This document shows positions 1-8,437 of a DNA stretch of 64,000 nt, in pieces. The DNA comes from Marinomonas sp. CT5 (GTDB lineage Bacteria > Pseudomonadota > Gammaproteobacteria > Pseudomonadales > Marinomonadaceae): NCBI RefSeq assembly GCF_018336975.1, contig NZ_CP025572.1:1078560-1142559 (forward strand), in the 5' to 3' direction. Positions within the stretch are counted from its first letter, which is position 1. Each line of letters starts with the position of its first letter. Made by a program: the position numbers and the translations under genes. The notes under the pieces were generated by a model. The model made no database searches. It was not told the DNA's origin and saw only the letters and a list, made by a program, of their open reading frames with translations.

Positions 1-1445
1 GTAGCAGCGCTTTACATGGTTTTGCTGCTGCCAGTGAGCATTTTTTTGGTCGTCCAATTAACGAACTTAATATTGATGAAATTGCACTGTTAGTTGGTAT
101 GGTGAAGGGACCGTCTTTATATAATCCTGAGCGTTCGCCAAATCGAGCTAAGGCGCGGCGCAATACTGTGTTAGCGATACTAAAAGATCAAGGGCGCTTA
201 TCGACGGCAGATTATAATAGTCTTGTAAAACAACCGATTCGTTTGGCTGATAAGAAAAAAGAGCGTTCTATTTATGGGGATTATTTGGATCTTGTGGCGA
301 TGCAATTATCCCGTGATTTTGATGAGACAACCTTAGCAACGAAAAATCTACGTATTTACACCGGGGTTGATATTCGAGCGCAACGCGCTGCTAGTGCGGC
401 GATGCAACGCCAAGTCGCAGCACTAGAAAAACGTGATACTAGACTGGAAGGTTTGCAGGGCGCCATGGTGGTAACGGATAGATTAACCGGCCAGGTCCGC
501 GCCATTGTTGGTTCCAGTGGGCAGTATTACACGGGATTCAATAGGGCCTTGGGGGCGGTAAGACCGATCGGATCATTGGTAAAACCGCCACTTTATCTTT
601 CAGCTTTAGCTACAGGGCGTTACACCTGGTGGTCTGAGATCGAAGATAAGCGCTTGCGTTTCAATGTTGGTGGACAAGTGTGGCAGCCTGAAAATTACGA
701 CAGAAAAACTCATGGTACTGTGCATTTATTTGAAGCCATGGCTAAATCTTATAATTTAGCAACGGTGTCTCTTGCACATCAGATTGGTTTTGATCGAGTT
801 GGAGATACACTGCGTCAATTGGGAGTGAAGCGTCCTTTTACCATGCATCCTGCTATGGCGCTTGGAGCCTTGGAGTTATCGCCATTTGAAGTGTCACGTT
901 TGTATCAACCAATTGCGTCAGAAGGAAAAAGCAGTGAGCTTGGCGTTGTCTTGGCGGTGATGGATCAAAATGATCGTTTAATGAAGCGCTTTGACCGGCA
1001 AAACGCTGTGCCTTTTACCGATGCTTTGTTGGCTGTGACATTGGATGGCATGACTAAAACACCGAAAATTGGAACCGCTCGTGCCGCTCAAGCGGCTTTC
1101 CCTGATTTAAGGTTTGCCGCTAAAACAGGGACAACTAATCAGCAAAAAGACAGTTGGTATGTTGGTATTACCGGTGATTATTCTTCTACGATATGGCTTG
1201 GTGATGACGACAATGTGCCGTTAAGTATCACTGGCAGTAGTGGAGCTCAGAAGGTTTGGATCGATTTTACTCGCCACGTAAACCCGAGATCATTGCCAGA
1301 GGCGCTACCGAGTGGCGCTGCACGTTACAATGTACTGAATGATAAGTTCGAAATTGCGGCAGAACGTTGTGATAATAAAACGAATTTGGCCTTTCTTTTA
1401 GGAACTGAGCCTAAAGAGAGTAGTGCCTGTTTTTGGCCATTTTAA
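1..1445 (+). CDS. mrcB: Penicillin-binding protein 1B, C-terminal part (5' truncated by window)
   Basis: This bifunctional inner-membrane peptidoglycan synthase polymerises lipid II (GT51 domain) and cross-links stem peptides (transpeptidase domain). The reading frame is already open at base 3, so the true start lies upstream. The visible part opens inside the glycosyltransferase domain (HGF..., then LLVGMVKGPSLYNP). The transpeptidase triad follows: SLVK (SxxK) after VRPIG, then SYN (SxN), then KTGTT. The protein ends in ACFWPF. No partner gene is visible. Identity is secure from the domain pair and motifs; choosing 1B over 1A rests on resemblance of the GPSLYNP region and the overall C-terminal layout. 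Confidence 0.93.
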   Translation, partial: SSALHGFAAASEHFFGRPINELNIDEIALLVGMVKGPSLYNPERSPNRAKARRNTVLAILKDQGRLSTADYNSLVKQPIRLADKKKERSIYGDYLDLVAMQLSRDFDETTLATKNLRIYTGVDIRAQRAASAAMQRQVAALEKRDTRLEGLQGAMVVTDRLTGQVRAIVGSSGQYYTGFNRALGAVRPIGSLVKPPLYLSALATGRYTWWSEIEDKRLRFNVGGQVWQPENYDRKTHGTVHLFEAMAKSYNLATVSLAHQIGFDRVGDTLRQLGVKRPFTMHPAMALGALELSPFEVSRLYQPIASEGKSSELGVVLAVMDQNDRLMKRFDRQNAVPFTDALLAVTLDGMTKTPKIGTARAAQAAFPDLRFAAKTGTTNQQKDSWYVGITGDYSSTIWLGDDDNVPLSITGSSGAQKVWIDFTRHVNPRSLPEALPSGAARYNVLNDKFEIAAERCDNKTNLAFLLGTEPKESSACFWPF

Positions 1446-1608
1446 AAGGCTTTAAGGAATCATTTTAAATGCAGATTGATAATTGCTACGATGTTATATA
1501 GCTTCATAAAAAATTGAAAATTAATCAATTAGTTATTGTTTATCATTGACTTAAGCTTTAGGGCACTGTTGTGGAAGGATGTATTAAGGCAATTTGGGAA
1601 AGTCGTCT

Positions 1609-1636
1609 AATAAGGAGGTATTTTCGCCTCTTTATT
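1609..1636 (+). terminator. Hairpin downstream of mrcB, possible terminator
   Basis: AATAAGGAGG (1609-1618) pairs with CCTCTTTATT (1627-1636), with one G-U pair and an 8-base loop. There is no long T tract after it, so it could be an inefficient terminator for mrcB or a leader structure for the next gene. The rest of the 266-base gap shows nothing I recognise. Confidence 0.4.
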
Positions 1637-1711
1637 AATAACCACCTAGTAGATTCTAAAGATATAGTTACACTTATGGTTTGAAATTTATTTATAAGGG
1701 AGCGGCTCTTT

Positions 1712-2548
1712 ATGTTGCTGCGTACTCAGATTATTTACTCTCTGCTGGCGATGCTTTTTTTGAATGCTGCAGTGGCTTTGGGCGAAGAGGATCCTTCTTC
1801 CACTAAGCAGTGTACTTCTTTAACTGCGTCAGGTAACTCCGAATACCCTCCCTTTTTATGGCGTGAGACTTCGACTTCAGATGACCTTCAGGGGGTAAAT
1901 CGCTTTTTCATTGATGAGCTGAGTCGCCGAATTAACATACCCATTAAGCTTATTTATGTCGGTCCTTGGTCGCGAGCTCAATCGGAAGTGAAAAATGGCC
2001 GTGTTGATTTATTGGCTGGAGCTTTTTATACCAATGAGCGGTCAGATTATATGGATTACTTTATGCCCGTTATCTTGCATACCAATAGCGTTGTTTGGCA
2101 GCGAAAAGGCAGTATGTTTCCTTTTACTAAAAAAGAGGATTTAGAAGGGAAGTGGGGCGTTACTGTTATTGACAACAGCTTTGGTCAGGAATTTGATCAT
2201 TATGCCCAGCGGCATCTGAATATTTTGTCTGTATCGAGTGTATCGCAAGCTTTACGTATGCTAGCCGCTGACCGAGTCGACTATGTTTTGTATGAACGAA
2301 ACCCTGCATATGCCTACGCTGTAAAATTAGGTTTATCAGATTCCATTGTTCCCGTTTTACCTTATATAAGTAGTGAAGGTCTGTATTTGACCATGTCCAA
2401 GAGGTCATCCTGTAATACCAGTGAGATTAAGCATAAGATCGCCGTTGCTTTGCAAAAAATGCAACAAGATGGTTATACCGAGAAAGCCTTAATTAAAGGT
2501 ATAGAGGCATGGGAAAAGCATAGCCGTACAGAGTTATCTTTGAAGTGA
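1712..2548 (+). CDS. Periplasmic solute-binding protein, family 3 (amino-acid type), orphan
   Basis: The 278-residue protein has a typical signal peptide (MLLRTQ, hydrophobic stretch to about residue 22, likely cut after ALG). The mature part has the family 3 bilobed binding fold. Its marks are an N-terminal SEYPPF stretch, GVNRFFIDELSRR, the PWSRAQSEVKNGRVDLLAG segment and the following FYTNERSDYMDYF. A GGGAG-like ribosome site precedes the ATG. No permease or ATPase gene is adjacent, so it may serve a distant transporter or act as a sensor input. Two cysteines (in KQC and SSC) could form a periplasmic disulfide. Ligand unknown. Confidence 0.8.
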   Translation: MLLRTQIIYSLLAMLFLNAAVALGEEDPSSTKQCTSLTASGNSEYPPFLWRETSTSDDLQGVNRFFIDELSRRINIPIKLIYVGPWSRAQSEVKNGRVDLLAGAFYTNERSDYMDYFMPVILHTNSVVWQRKGSMFPFTKKEDLEGKWGVTVIDNSFGQEFDHYAQRHLNILSVSSVSQALRMLAADRVDYVLYERNPAYAYAVKLGLSDSIVPVLPYISSEGLYLTMSKRSSCNTSEIKHKIAVALQKMQQDGYTEKALIKGIEAWEKHSRTELSLK

Positions 2549-2580
2549 TAAAGCAAGCTGGACTATCCAGCTTGCTTTAT
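2548..2580. terminator. Bidirectional rho-independent terminator
   Basis: A perfect 14-bp stem (2548-2561 with 2567-2580) and a 5-base loop sit between two convergent genes, the solute-binding protein and glgA. A/T-rich ends on both sides fit termination in both directions. Confidence 0.85.
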
Positions 2581-2586
2581 TGGATT

Positions 2587-4020
2587 TTATTTGCTGAGTA
2601 AGGTTTGATATAAATCAATCCATTGGTCAGTTACAGCTTCCCAGCTGTAGTCATAACTCATTGCATTTTTTTGTCTTTCCTGCCAACTTTGTTGGTCATA
2701 GAAACAAGCAATACAGCGTTCCATTGCTTCTTGCAAAGAGTGGACAGAGGCTTCCTTAAATACAAAACCATTCTGTCTGTTACCTTCTTCAAAAACAGTA
2801 TCGGCTAATCCGCCTGTTTTTCTCACCACAGGTAACGTTCCATACTTAAGGGCATAGAGCTGGGTTAAACCGCAAGGCTCAAATCGTGATGGAATAAGCA
2901 GGGCATCGATACCCGCCTGAATGCGGTGGGAATAATCTTCAAAATAACCAATACGCACAGAGACTTGATCAGGGTAGTTTTTTTGTAGTTCTAAATAGCC
3001 TGACTCTAAGTTCTTATCTCCTGAGCCTAGAACGATGAGTCGAGCCCCTTTTTCTAGCATCGCAGGCATGGCTTCTAATATAAGGTCCAGTCCTTTTTGC
3101 TCCGTTAATCGGCTGATAACACCAAAAAGTGGCTGCTCAACGTCTTCCGATAAGTTATTTTCTTTCAGTAAGGCGAGTTTATTTAAGCGCTTTTGATCTA
3201 ACGAATTTTGATTATAACGATGTGGGATGAGAGTGTCTTTTTCCGGTGACCATTGGTCATAGTCAACACCATTTAAAATGCCGGATAATTTGTCTTGCAT
3301 GGCCCTGAGGGTTCCGTCCAAACCATCACCATATTCTGGCGTAAGGATCTCTTGGGCGTAAGTCGGACTCACCGTTGTAACCGCATCGGCATACACTAAA
3401 CCCGCTTTAAGACCTGAGAACCGGCCATAAAATTCCATCCCATGCATGCTGAGTAGTTCTGGTGATAAATGGGTGGCAGGAAATTGATCCATATCAAAAC
3501 TACCGTTATAACGTAAATTATGAACGGTGGTGACGACGGGAATATGTTCAGTTTTCCAACTTTCTAAATACGCAGCAGCAAAGCCTGTTTGCCAATCATT
3601 TAAATGTAGTATATCTGCTTGCCAATCTATCAGGCTGCCATTTGCTGCAAGGGTGGCTGCAGCCCACGATAAGGCTGCAAAGCGAATGTGGTTGTCTGCA
3701 AAATCTACTCCCCTTTTATCAACGTAAGGTCCGTCTTCGCGCTCGTAAAGTGCTTGGCACTGTAGTAACCAAATAGGGGTATCGTTTGCAGGAATATGCG
3801 ACTCTAATAGTAATAAATCTCCAACTCCAAAAGGGTTTCCTAAGTTGATTCTCTTTTGAATAGGCGCTACCTTTTCTAATATACCTTGATAGGCAGGCAT
3901 GATTAATTTGACATCATGTCCTTTTTTTCTCAAAGCAACAGGTAGGGCGCCAGCAACATCGGCTAATCCGCCAGTCTTAATTAAGGGGTAAATTTCAGAG
4001 GCTGCAAATAGTATTTTCAT
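2587..4020 (-). CDS. glgA: Glycogen synthase (ADP-glucose, GT5)
   Basis: GlgA transfers glucose from ADP-glucose to the non-reducing end of an alpha-1,4-glucan in the cytoplasm. The 477-residue length is normal. The N-terminal ADP-glucose motif KTGGLADV begins at residue 15, matching the E. coli position. The C-terminal GT-B signature PSRFEPCGLTQLYALKYGT is followed by a second TGGLADTV. It is divergent from glgC, with only 93 bases between the two start codons. No glgB, glgX or glgP is in the window, so the branching and breakdown genes must lie elsewhere or be absent. Its 3' end meets a bidirectional terminator. Confidence 0.97.
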   Translation of the reverse strand: MKILFAASEIYPLIKTGGLADVAGALPVALRKKGHDVKLIMPAYQGILEKVAPIQKRINLGNPFGVGDLLLLESHIPANDTPIWLLQCQALYEREDGPYVDKRGVDFADNHIRFAALSWAAATLAANGSLIDWQADILHLNDWQTGFAAAYLESWKTEHIPVVTTVHNLRYNGSFDMDQFPATHLSPELLSMHGMEFYGRFSGLKAGLVYADAVTTVSPTYAQEILTPEYGDGLDGTLRAMQDKLSGILNGVDYDQWSPEKDTLIPHRYNQNSLDQKRLNKLALLKENNLSEDVEQPLFGVISRLTEQKGLDLILEAMPAMLEKGARLIVLGSGDKNLESGYLELQKNYPDQVSVRIGYFEDYSHRIQAGIDALLIPSRFEPCGLTQLYALKYGTLPVVRKTGGLADTVFEEGNRQNGFVFKEASVHSLQEAMERCIACFYDQQSWQERQKNAMSYDYSWEAVTDQWIDLYQTLLSK

Positions 4021-4034
4021 TATTAGGCATCTTA

Positions 4035-4063
4035 TTGATTTGGAATAATGTTAAGAGTATACC
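4035..4063 (+). promoter_or_regulatory. Putative sigma-70 promoter of glgC, overlapping a glgA -10
   Basis: TTGATT (4035-4040), a 17-base spacer and TATACC (4058-4063) make a good promoter reading toward glgC, giving a leader of about 45 bases. The opposite strand carries TATACT at 4061-4056, a possible -10 for glgA, though I see no good -35 for it. Confidence 0.5.
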
Positions 4064-4113
4064 TAATTGAAACTTCGATAAGAGTGTGTTGATAAAAATT
4101 TTAAGGGCATCAC

Positions 4114-5367
4114 ATGGATTTAAATACGGCGCGCATGAAAACTTTGTCCATTATTTTGGCCGGTGGACGTGGTTCAAGATTAAAGCAATTAACTGATAAT
4201 CGTTCTAAGCCTGCAGTTCCTATTGCGGGTAAGTATAAAATAATCGACTTCCCCCTTTCTAACTGTATCAACTCAGGCATGCGGCGTATTGCTGTTCTGA
4301 CTCAATATCGATCCCATACCCTTAATCAGCATGTGCAGAGAGGATGGAATTTTTTACGCTCAGACTTTAATGAGTTTATTGAGCTCTGGCCTGCTCAGCA
4401 GCAAACAGGTAGTGACTGGTATCGTGGTACGGCTGATGCGGTTTATCAAAACTTGACTATGATTGAAGGCTTGGAGAGTGAATACATTCTGATTCTTGCT
4501 GGTGATCATGTTTATAAGCAAGACTACAGTGTGATGTTGCAAGAGCATATTGAGAGTGGTGCTGACGTGACGGTGGCTTGCATTCAAGTGCCAGTAAATG
4601 AAGCGGATCAATTCGGCATCATGCATGTTGATGAAGACGATAATATTATAGCTTTTGAAGAAAAACCTTCTAATCCTCCTACTATGCCTGGTAAGCCAGA
4701 TGTTTCTCTTGCGAGTATGGGGATCTATATTTTTAATACTAAATTTTTGTCAGAGAACTTATGTTCTGATGCACATGATGATGCGTCAAGTCATGACTTC
4801 GGCAAAGACCTGATTCCTCTATTTGTTGGTCGTAGTAAAATAAAGGCTCATCATTTTGCAAATAGCGTCATTGATAATAAAAGTTATCCAGATACGCCAT
4901 ACTGGCGAGATGTAGGGACTTTGACCGCTTATTGGGAAGCCAATATGGATTTAACTCGATTGGTTCCCGAATTGGATTTGTATGATGAAGAGTGGCCAAT
5001 TCGAACGGCTCAGTATCAGCGTCCAGCGGCCAAATTTAATTACAATTATGAAGAGCGAATTGGTACAGCATTAAATTCTGTTGTCTCGGCTGGTTGTATT
5101 GTATCTGGCTCTACGGTTGAACAATCCATATTATTTAATAATGTTCGAGTCAATTCGTATTCTCATGTTAATAAATCTGTTGTCCTTCCTCGGTGTGATA
5201 TAGGGCGTCACTGTCGATTGAGTAAAGTCGTGGTCGACTCTGATTGTCATATTCCTGAAGGAACGGTTATTGGTGAAGATCCTATTGCTGATGCCGCTCG
5301 TTTCTATCGAAATTCGGATGGCATTACATTAGTGACGCAGGGGATGATTGAAGCTTTGTCTGATTGA
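4114..5367 (+). CDS. glgC: Glucose-1-phosphate adenylyltransferase
   Basis: GlgC makes ADP-glucose from ATP and glucose-1-phosphate, the committed and normally allosteric step of bacterial glycogen synthesis. The pyrophosphorylase signature GGRGSRL (residues 17-23) is followed by KPAVP and IIDFPLSNCINSG. Further on are YRGTADAV, AGDHVYK and FEEKP. The C-terminal part is a left-handed beta-helix with isoleucine/valine-rich repeats. Length 417 is slightly under the E. coli enzyme. AAGGG lies upstream of the ATG at 4114; a second ATG seven codons in is also possible. It supplies the neighbouring divergent glgA. Confidence 0.97.
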   Translation: MDLNTARMKTLSIILAGGRGSRLKQLTDNRSKPAVPIAGKYKIIDFPLSNCINSGMRRIAVLTQYRSHTLNQHVQRGWNFLRSDFNEFIELWPAQQQTGSDWYRGTADAVYQNLTMIEGLESEYILILAGDHVYKQDYSVMLQEHIESGADVTVACIQVPVNEADQFGIMHVDEDDNIIAFEEKPSNPPTMPGKPDVSLASMGIYIFNTKFLSENLCSDAHDDASSHDFGKDLIPLFVGRSKIKAHHFANSVIDNKSYPDTPYWRDVGTLTAYWEANMDLTRLVPELDLYDEEWPIRTAQYQRPAAKFNYNYEERIGTALNSVVSAGCIVSGSTVEQSILFNNVRVNSYSHVNKSVVLPRCDIGRHCRLSKVVVDSDCHIPEGTVIGEDPIADAARFYRNSDGITLVTQGMIEALSD

Positions 5368-5395
5368 ATGCTTTATAGAGTGTTAACTTTTCTGG

Positions 5396-5420
5396 AAAGC
5401 CGCTTTTTGAGCGGCTTTTA
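5396..5420 (+). terminator. Rho-independent terminator of glgC
   Basis: AAAGCCGCT (5396-5404) pairs perfectly with AGCGGCTTT (5410-5418) across a 5-base loop and runs into a short T stretch. Confidence 0.85.
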
Positions 5421-5483
5421 TCATTTAGGCTAGAATAAATTTTTCTGATGAATAGTAATCTTAAGTTTATTACCCATTAGATC

Positions 5484-5621
5484 TTGAAAAAACGCAAAGT
5501 GGTCGCATTAGTAGTTTGCATATTTATTTGCCTTTGGTTATCCCCGCAACCTGTGGATAACCCTATTAGTGAATCTATGATAACTCGCGCAAAGGTAGTA
5601 GTTGTGGTGCTTTGCGTATGA
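5484..5621 (+). CDS. Possible small membrane peptide (45 aa, TTG start)
   Basis: A short frame opens with TTG and reads (M)KKRKVVALVVCIFICLW, then a polar middle (SPQPVDNPISES) and a hydrophobic end VVVVVLCV. The basic start and hydrophobic core look like a signal or single transmembrane segment. Against it: no clear Shine-Dalgarno, a rare start codon and only 45 residues. An inverted repeat with a DnaA-box nonamer lies within it. No family recognised. Confidence 0.25.
   Translation: MKKRKVVALVVCIFICLWLSPQPVDNPISESMITRAKVVVVVLCV
5536..5562. repeat. Inverted repeat containing a consensus DnaA box
   Basis: GGTTATCC (5536-5543) and GGATAACC (5555-5562) are perfect inverted arms 11 bases apart. 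The right arm includes TGTGGATAA (5552-5560), the exact complement of the DnaA nonamer TTATCCACA. A single box pair away from an origin may be a DnaA titration or regulatory site, or chance. Confidence 0.4.
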
Positions 5622-5705
5622 GTGTTCATTTCTTCTTCAGTCTTGAGCTTATCGTACATTATTTTTTGAATATATGTATTTTTACCTACCTAGTTAGGAG
5701 TTTTT

Positions 5706-6338
5706 ATGTTTACGGGGATTGTTCAGGGTACGGCAACGGTTAAACAGGCCAGTCAAATTGGGCGAAACAAGCGCCTAGAAATAGTTTTTCCTGCTGGGGT
5801 GATGATTAGTCAGCAGTTAGGCGCCAGTGTCTCGATAAATGGCGTATGTCTTACAGTCGCAGAAATAGGACATGATGTTCTGACATTTGATGTAATTGAT
5901 ACGACGTTAGCGTTAACGAATATCGGACTTTTACAATCTGGGGATGTGGTTAATTTCGAACGAGCAGCTAAGATGGGCGATGAAGTTGGTGGTCATGTTA
6001 TGTCTGGCCATATTATGACGTCTGTCAGTGTGTCTCGTATTGAGAAAATTGAAGAAAGTGTCCACATTCGCTTTTCGACCGATCGTCAATATGAAGTAGA
6101 TGCAAGACGTTATTTATTCAATAAAGGCTATGTGGGGTTGAATGGTGCGAGTTTAACAATAAGTGATATTGGTGATGACTGGCTGGAAGTCTCTTTAATC
6201 CCTGAAACACTTAGATTAACAACATTTGGCTCTTTGTCTCTGAGTGATCGGGTGAATTTAGAGATAGATGCACATACTCAGGCGACGGTGGATACGGTAG
6301 AGCGTATTTTAAAAGAACGAGGGATTGTTTTACCGTAA
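5706..6338 (+). CDS. ribE: Riboflavin synthase, alpha chain
   Basis: The enzyme dismutates two 6,7-dimethyl-8-ribityllumazine molecules to riboflavin, the last step of riboflavin synthesis. The 210-residue protein has the invariant start MFTGIVQG. Two lumazine-binding halves are visible, with NGVCLT at 45-50 and its echo NGASLT at 146-151. The central GGHVMSGH joins the halves. A TAGGAG site precedes the ATG. It stands alone, without ribBA, ribD or ribH nearby, and I see no FMN riboswitch. The symbol is ribC in E. coli nomenclature. Confidence 0.96.
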   Translation: MFTGIVQGTATVKQASQIGRNKRLEIVFPAGVMISQQLGASVSINGVCLTVAEIGHDVLTFDVIDTTLALTNIGLLQSGDVVNFERAAKMGDEVGGHVMSGHIMTSVSVSRIEKIEESVHIRFSTDRQYEVDARRYLFNKGYVGLNGASLTISDIGDDWLEVSLIPETLRLTTFGSLSLSDRVNLEIDAHTQATVDTVERILKERGIVLP

Positions 6339-6445
6339 AGCAGGTTAAAGTATCGATTTTCTTGAGTATGGCCTCTTGTCATTGAAATAAATGGAGTCCT
6401 TGCTGGATTTTCGGTAGAATGCTCGCCAATTTCTATCCTGAAAAT

Positions 6446-6542
6446 CTGTTGATAAGTTGTTTCGTTAAGTTGTCATCATTATGACGCTTATTTTTTTGCC
6501 ATCGCGATAAATAATGTGCATATGTGACTGGTTTATCAACAG
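6446..6542. repeat. Ten-base inverted repeat upstream of lepA
   Basis: CTGTTGATAA (6446-6455) is repeated as its exact complement TTATCAACAG (6533-6542), 77 bases apart in the lepA leader region. Both arms are one base from a DnaA nonamer. Function unknown. Confidence 0.4.
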
Positions 6543-6581
6543 GTGATCGTTCAAATATCGCTTTTAAAGTGTGAGTAAATA

Positions 6582-8387
6582 GTGTCTTCCAATAATCTTA
6601 AGCACATACGCAATTTTAGTATTATCGCCCATATTGACCATGGTAAGTCCACCTTAGCTGATCGTTTCATTCAGACTTGTGAAGGCTTGAGCGAGCGTGA
6701 GATGTCGGCTCAGGTTCTTGATTCAATGGATATTGAACGTGAACGAGGCATCACCATCAAAGCACAGAGTGTGACGTTGGATTACCATGCAAAAGATGGT
6801 CAAGTTTATCAATTAAACTTTATTGATACGCCTGGACATGTGGACTTCTCTTATGAAGTATCCCGCTCCTTGGCTGCCTGTGAAGGGGCATTGCTGGTGG
6901 TCGATGCGGCTCAAGGGGTTGAAGCTCAGTCTGTAGCAAACTGTTATACGGCTATTGAGCAAGGTCTTGAAGTAATGCCGGTATTAAACAAAATCGACTT
7001 GCCTCAAGCTGAGCCAGAGCGAGTTTGTGCTGAGATTGAAGAGATCATTGGTATTGACGCGATGAATGCTGTGACCTGCTCAGCCAAAACAGGGATGGGC
7101 GTTGATGATGTTCTTGAGCGCTTAGTTGCTACTGTGCCGCCGCCAGAAGGTGATGTTGACGCGCCGCTTCAAGCACTGATTATCGATTCATGGTTTGACA
7201 ATTATTTAGGTGTCGTCTCTTTAGTGCGTATTAAACAAGGTACGTTGCGTAAAAAAGACAAAATTTATATAAAATCAACGAAGCAAACTCACCCTGTTGA
7301 TATGACTGGTATTTTCACACCAAAGCGTAAAGAAACAGGTGTTCTTCGAGCTGGTGAAGTAGGCTATGTTGTCGCTGGTATCAAAGACATCCATGGTGCG
7401 CCAGTGGGCGATACCATTACGCATACTGCTACTCCAGATGTTCCTCAGTTAGCAGGGTTTCAAAAAGTGAAGCCACAAGTTTATGCCGGTGTTTTTCCTG
7501 TAAGCTCTGATCAATACGAAGATTTTCGTGTGGCTTTGGACAAACTGACATTAAATGATGCGTCTTTGTTTTTTGAACCTGAAAGCTCCGATGCACTAGG
7601 TTTTGGTTTCCGTTGCGGTTTCTTAGGGATGCTGCATATGGAAATCATTCAAGAGCGTTTAGAGCGTGAATACGATTTAGATTTGATTACAACGGCGCCA
7701 ACGGTTGTATTTGAGGTTGAGTTAAACAATGGTGAGGTTATTAATGTAGATAGCCCGTCTAAGATGCCTGATCCTGGCACCATTAAAGAAATGCGTGAGC
7801 CTATTGTTGAAGCAAATATTTTAGTACCACAAGAATATTTGGGTAATGTTATTACTTTGTGTGTTGAAAAGCGTGGCGTTCAAAAAGACATGTTATATGT
7901 CGGCCGACAAGTTCAGTTACGTTACGAGCTTCCGATGAATGAAGTGGTCATGGATTTCTTTGATAAGCTGAAGTCGTGTAGTCGTGGTTTTGCGTCTTTA
8001 GATTATAGTTTCTCTCACTTTAGTCCTGCCCCTTTGTGTCGCTTGGATATCTTGATCAACGGTGAGCGTGTAGATGCATTGGCTCTGATTATGCACAAAG
8101 ACAATGTGCAGTTTAGAGGGCGTGCTTTATGTGAAAAAATGAAAGACCTTATCCCTCGCCAGATGTTTGATGTTGCTATTCAAGGGGCTGTTGGTGCGAA
8201 AATTATTTCACGTACAACAGTTAAAGCTTTGCGTAAGAACGTTATCGCCAAGTGTTATGGTGGTGACGTAAGTCGTAAGAAAAAATTGTTGCAGAAGCAG
8301 AAAGAAGGTAAAAAACGTATGAAACAGGTTGGTAACGTAGAAGTGCCACAATCTGCTTTCCTTGCGGTTTTACAGCTTGATAGCTAG
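6582..8387 (+). CDS. lepA: Elongation factor 4 (LepA GTPase)
   Basis: EF4 is a ribosome-binding GTPase thought to act in initiation or back-translocation under stress. The 601-residue length is typical. Motifs are G1 AHIDHGKS (16-23), switch RGITIK, G3 DTPGH (82-86) and G4 NKID (136-139). The basic C-terminal tail ([19 protein letters not shown]) is diagnostic and separates it from EF-G. The start is GTG at 6582, with no strong Shine-Dalgarno visible. It is followed 50 bases later by lepB, the usual lepA-lepB-rnc-era order. Confidence 0.98.
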   Translation: MSSNNLKHIRNFSIIAHIDHGKSTLADRFIQTCEGLSEREMSAQVLDSMDIERERGITIKAQSVTLDYHAKDGQVYQLNFIDTPGHVDFSYEVSRSLAACEGALLVVDAAQGVEAQSVANCYTAIEQGLEVMPVLNKIDLPQAEPERVCAEIEEIIGIDAMNAVTCSAKTGMGVDDVLERLVATVPPPEGDVDAPLQALIIDSWFDNYLGVVSLVRIKQGTLRKKDKIYIKSTKQTHPVDMTGIFTPKRKETGVLRAGEVGYVVAGIKDIHGAPVGDTITHTATPDVPQLAGFQKVKPQVYAGVFPVSSDQYEDFRVALDKLTLNDASLFFEPESSDALGFGFRCGFLGMLHMEIIQERLEREYDLDLITTAPTVVFEVELNNGEVINVDSPSKMPDPGTIKEMREPIVEANILVPQEYLGNVITLCVEKRGVQKDMLYVGRQVQLRYELPMNEVVMDFFDKLKSCSRGFASLDYSFSHFSPAPLCRLDILINGERVDALALIMHKDNVQFRGRALCEKMKDLIPRQMFDVAIQGAVGAKIISRTTVKALRKNVIAKCYGGDVSRKKKLLQKQKEGKKRMKQVGNVEVPQSAFLAVLQLDS

Positions 8388-8400
8388 CCAGATAATCAAA

Positions 8401-8420
8401 GGGTGTGTTATGTCACACCC
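8401..8420 (+). other. Hairpin between lepA and lepB
   Basis: GGGTGTG (8401-8407) and CACACCC (8414-8420) form a perfect 7-bp stem with a 6-base loop. No T tract follows, so it is more likely an mRNA-stability or processing element inside the operon than a terminator. Confidence 0.5.
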
Positions 8421-8437
8421 TGATGGAGAAATGAAGT

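Larger units (their letters stand above)
5368..5705. other. Gene-poor stretch between glgC and ribE
   Basis: This 338-base stretch holds the glgC terminator (5396-5420), a possible 45-codon TTG-start ORF (5484-5621) and an 8-bp inverted repeat with a perfect DnaA-box nonamer (5536-5562). A TAGGAG ribosome site for ribE lies at its end. I see no FMN-riboswitch-like structure. Confidence 0.6.

Noticed and set aside
5477..5659. Minus-strand 60-codon frame in the glgC-ribE gap
   Set aside because: Thr-rich low-complexity composition without a signal or fold. The opposite-strand TTG frame looks more protein-like, though it too is doubtful.
5622..5705. FMN riboswitch before ribE
   Set aside because: The space from the last upstream feature to the ribE start is too short and shows none of the conserved FMN-element helices.
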